In this document: piece after piece, positions 61,840-64,000 of the stretch | Layout of the letters: each line of letters begins with the position of its first letter | Numbering within the stretch: position 1 is the stretch's first letter | Program-made: the position numbers and the translations under genes | Assembly (NCBI GenBank): GCA_963920705.1 | Contig: CAWUCO010000180.1 | Coordinates: 62,001-126,000 of the forward strand | DNA from: Odiellus spinosus | Taxonomy: Eukaryota > Arthropoda > Arachnida > Opiliones > Phalangiidae | DNA: 64,000 bases | Direction: 5' to 3' | The notes under the pieces: model-generated | The model's input: only the letters and a program-made list of their open reading frames with translations | Database searches by the model: none | Told to the model about the DNA's origin: nothing

Positions 61840-62225
61840 TACGGGATTTCGAAATCAAATTGGATTTCGTGTGATTTCGAAATCATTCTGTTGATTTCGT
61901 GTGATTTCGAAATCATTCTGTTGATTTCGTGTGATTTCGAAATCATAGCGTGGATTTCGTTTGATTTCGGATTTTTAAATTTTCCAGTTGATTTTGTCAG
62001 ATTTTGAAAAAAATTCTCCTGATTTCGTCGGATTTCGGAATTTTTACCGTGATTTCGTCGGATTTTGAAATTTTTACCGTGATTTCGTCGGATTTTGAAA
62101 TTTTTACCGTGATTTCGTCGGACTTTGAAATTTTTACCGTGATTTCGTCGGATTTTGGTTTTTTTATCGTGATTTGTCGGATTTTGAGATTTTACATATG
62201 ATTTCGTTGGATTTTGAAATTTTTC
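61840..62225. repeat. Minisatellites with GATTTCG units
   Basis: Two adjacent arrays: about three units of 34 bp (TTGATTTCGTGTGATTTCG, 61850-61960) and about seven units of 30 bp (ACCGTGATTTCGTCGGATTT, 62010-62220). The 168-codon minus frame across them is a by-product of the repeat. Confidence 0.9.
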
Positions 62226-62289
62226 TGTGACATTAAATATCAATCAACTTTCGAAACCGTTCGCATGCAGACTAACGAAACCAAAGTTG

Positions 62290-62479
62290 CATTTTTAGTT
62301 TCAAACCTTGTAGACGATAACAAGATGGTCAAGCCCATAGGAATAGCTAGACCCATGACATTGTAAAAGAGGCTGAAAAGAATGATGCTATAGCAGGGGC
62401 TTGTTATGCACGCATAAACGCTCTTTGAACAATTTGAATGACGTTTCGAGATTCCTTTAAACACGAAGTTGCGTAAAGT
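62290..62479. repeat. Dispersed repeat flanking the inverted 14-bp array
   Basis: Inverted partner of 1820-2012 (AAGATGGTCAAGCCCATAGG, ATGACATTGTAAAAGAGGCT). Confidence 0.75.
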
Positions 62480-62668
62480 TTTTCAAATCATGTTTTTCAA
62501 ATCATGTTTTTCAAATCATGTTTTTCAAATCATGTTTTTCAAATCATGTTTTTCAAATCATGTTTTTCAAATCATGTTTTTCAAATCATGTTTTTCAAAT
62601 CATGTTTTTCAAATCATGTTTTTCAAATCATGTTTTTCAAATCATGTTTTTCAAATCAAATCATGTTT
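62480..62668. repeat. 14-bp minisatellite, about 13 units
   Basis: TTTTTCAAATCATG repeated almost without variation, the reverse complement of the array at 1556-1779. It is more homogeneous than the array at the left end. Confidence 0.95.
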
Positions 62669-62671
62669 TTC

Positions 62672-63260
62672 AACTTGGCTACTTGTGAACGCGTCTTTAT
62701 ATCTAATCTTTATTAATTTATCTTGGATACTCGTGTGAAAGCGGCTTTATATCTAATCGATATGTATTTATCTTGGATACCCGTGTGTACGCGGCTTTAT
62801 ATTGAATCTTAATTTTTCTTTGATACGTCTGAATGCGGATTTATATCTAATCTTTATTAATTTATCTTGGATACCCGTGTAAACGTGGCTTTATATCTAA
62901 TATTTATTCATTTTAACTTAGATACCCGTGCGAACAGGCATTTATGTATTATCTTTGTCATTTTATCTTGGATACTCGTGCGAACGGGACTTAATATCAA
63001 TTCTTTATTAAGTCATTTTTATCTTGGAAACGCGTCTTTATATCTATTCTTTATTAAGTCCTTTTATCTTGGATACCCTATGAACATGCCTTTATATCTA
63101 ATCTTTATTATTTTTTCCCTTGGATACCCTTGTGAAGGCACCTTTACATCTAATCTTTATTGTTTTATCTTGGATACCCGTGAAAACGCACCATAATATC
63201 TAAAATTTATTAATTCATTTTATCTTGAACACCTTACACCCGTGAAAACACGCCTTTATC
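62672..63260. repeat. Satellite-like tandem repeat, period about 53 bp
   Basis: Ten or so diverged units contain CTTTATATCTAATCTTTATT then TTATCTTGGATACCCGTG and a GAACGCG-like word. Frames inside (62867-63196) are by-products. Confidence 0.85.
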
Positions 63261-63562
63261 TAATCAACCTAATATCTTCAAAAATATCTTTTATATTAAA
63301 TTTAAGTTTCAGCAACATTGGTTTTAAGATTAAGTTAAATCATTTAATCAGTTTTAATTTTAATTTAAATGAATATTACGTTTCAATTCAGTAAAAGCTA
63401 TAACCTCAGAAGGCTAAAATAGACGCGAATCCAAAAGATACTATATAAGGCGTTCGTTGATCATTATAAACTAACAAGCGAGTAACGATTGCTGCTCTTC
63501 AATGAGCTGTGGAGGATATACTTTTACAGCAAGGTAGAAGCTAATAACTGTATAAGCGAATT

Positions 63563-63775
63563 TTATTGGAGAGTCAAGCGCCGTGGGTGATGACGTCTTC
63601 TTCCGACGTCACGTACAGACAGAACCTCTCCGCGAACTAAAAGTTCACTCGGAGAGGTAAGAAGACGAAAGTTTTTCGATTCGATGACGTACTTCGTCTT
63701 CTTGTACAACGCGAACGCCATCGCGAACGCCAACGCGAACGCCGACGCCGCAGTGAATACAGTACCTAGATCCAA
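63563..63775 (-). CDS. Possible first exon with an N-terminal membrane anchor
   Basis: The 70-codon frame opens M-D-L-G-T-V-F-T-A-A-S with an Ala/Phe-rich helix (residues 5-23) followed by K-K-T-K, as in a membrane-anchored protein. It continues S-P-S-E-L-L-V-R-G-E-V-L-S-V. A GTACGTGA donor-like site lies after that segment (about 63616). The layout recalls the start of mitochondrial ubiquitin ligase MUL1 (anchor, then a segment leading to V-x-G-x-V), but the resemblance is thin. A 12-bp repeat (GCGAACGCC type) makes up part of the helix and could equally be a chance open frame. The region is richer in GC than its surroundings. Confidence 0.25.
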   Translation of the reverse strand: MDLGTVFTAASAFALAFAMAFALYKKTKYVIESKNFRLLTSPSELLVRGEVLSVRDVGRRRHHPRRLTLQ

Positions 63776-64000
63776 CTAGTGTTGGGTCTAGCTAAAAACG
63801 TACATAGCACTAGAAAAAGGAATGAAATGGGGAAACAGGCACATGAATACACAATGCTAGCCCTACAAAAGCGCATGCTTTTGTTTGGCGAGTGTACCTT
63901 ACTCAAAGCGTTAGCATTTAAGATATATTCTATAAGTATGACACCGTTACCAAGAGCTTGTTCGAGAACGACGCGAGAATTGACTACAAGTGCCTCGCAG
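63776..64000. other. Window end, no feature seen
   Basis: Nothing recognised; it could be upstream region of the frame at 63563-63775. Confidence 0.4.

Noticed and set aside
61737-62243. Minus-strand 168-codon frame with repeated Arg-Arg-Asn-His-Gly-Lys
   Set aside because: It is a by-product of the 30-bp GATTTCG minisatellite, starting in a poly-A run.

Overview
This window looks like a stretch of AT-rich arthropod (most likely insect) nuclear genome dominated by transposable elements. The reasons are an insect-type gustatory receptor gene with phase-0 introns, BEL/Pao, Gypsy and Copia LTR retrotransposons, several hAT-like and other terminal-inverted-repeat elements, short GGTTA-rich runs, and no operon-like gene packing. 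The exact species cannot be told from the sequence alone.

The only convincing host gene is a chemoreceptor on the + strand, assembled here from five exons between 26485 and 43686. All introns are phase 0, the exons sum to a 407-residue seven-helix protein, and the last exon carries the gustatory-receptor signature TYhhhhhQ(E)F. Its first intron is 12.0 kb long and holds a GC-rich SINE-like element, a hAT-like element, a TTAA-flanked MITE and a complete antisense BEL/Pao element (29969-35710). That BEL element has LTRs that read as identical and an uninterrupted 1689-codon gag-pol frame.

Layout: 0-1.4 kb, nothing clear. 1.4-2.0 kb, short tandem repeats. 2.1-8.75 kb, a decayed Copia element split by a Gypsy element (193-bp LTRs, GAGCT target duplication). 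8.86-11.3 kb, a broken minus-strand copy of an uncharacterised multicopy metazoan protein family, with a SINE-like copy next to it. 12.4-20.1 kb, arm 1 of a large inverted duplication. 20.1-26.4 kb, a foldback element, degenerate satellites and a ubiquitin-hydrolase-like fragment. 26.5-43.7 kb, the receptor gene and its intronic elements. 44-47.3 kb, AT-rich sequence. 47.3-51.2 kb, a second decayed Copia element, interrupted by a SINE-like insertion. 51.2-53.4 kb, a second broken copy of the multicopy family, split by a hAT-like element. 54.7-61.8 kb, arm 2 of the inverted duplication. 61.8-63.3 kb, minisatellites.

The two 7-kb arms face each other across 34.6 kb that contains the receptor gene, so the segment has the geometry of a recurrent-inversion hotspot. 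Target-site duplications allow a relative order of insertion to be read for several nested elements. Nothing here forms an operon or a defence-like system; the most notable items are the rebuilt receptor gene, the apparently fresh BEL element, the inverted duplication and the uncharacterised multicopy family.
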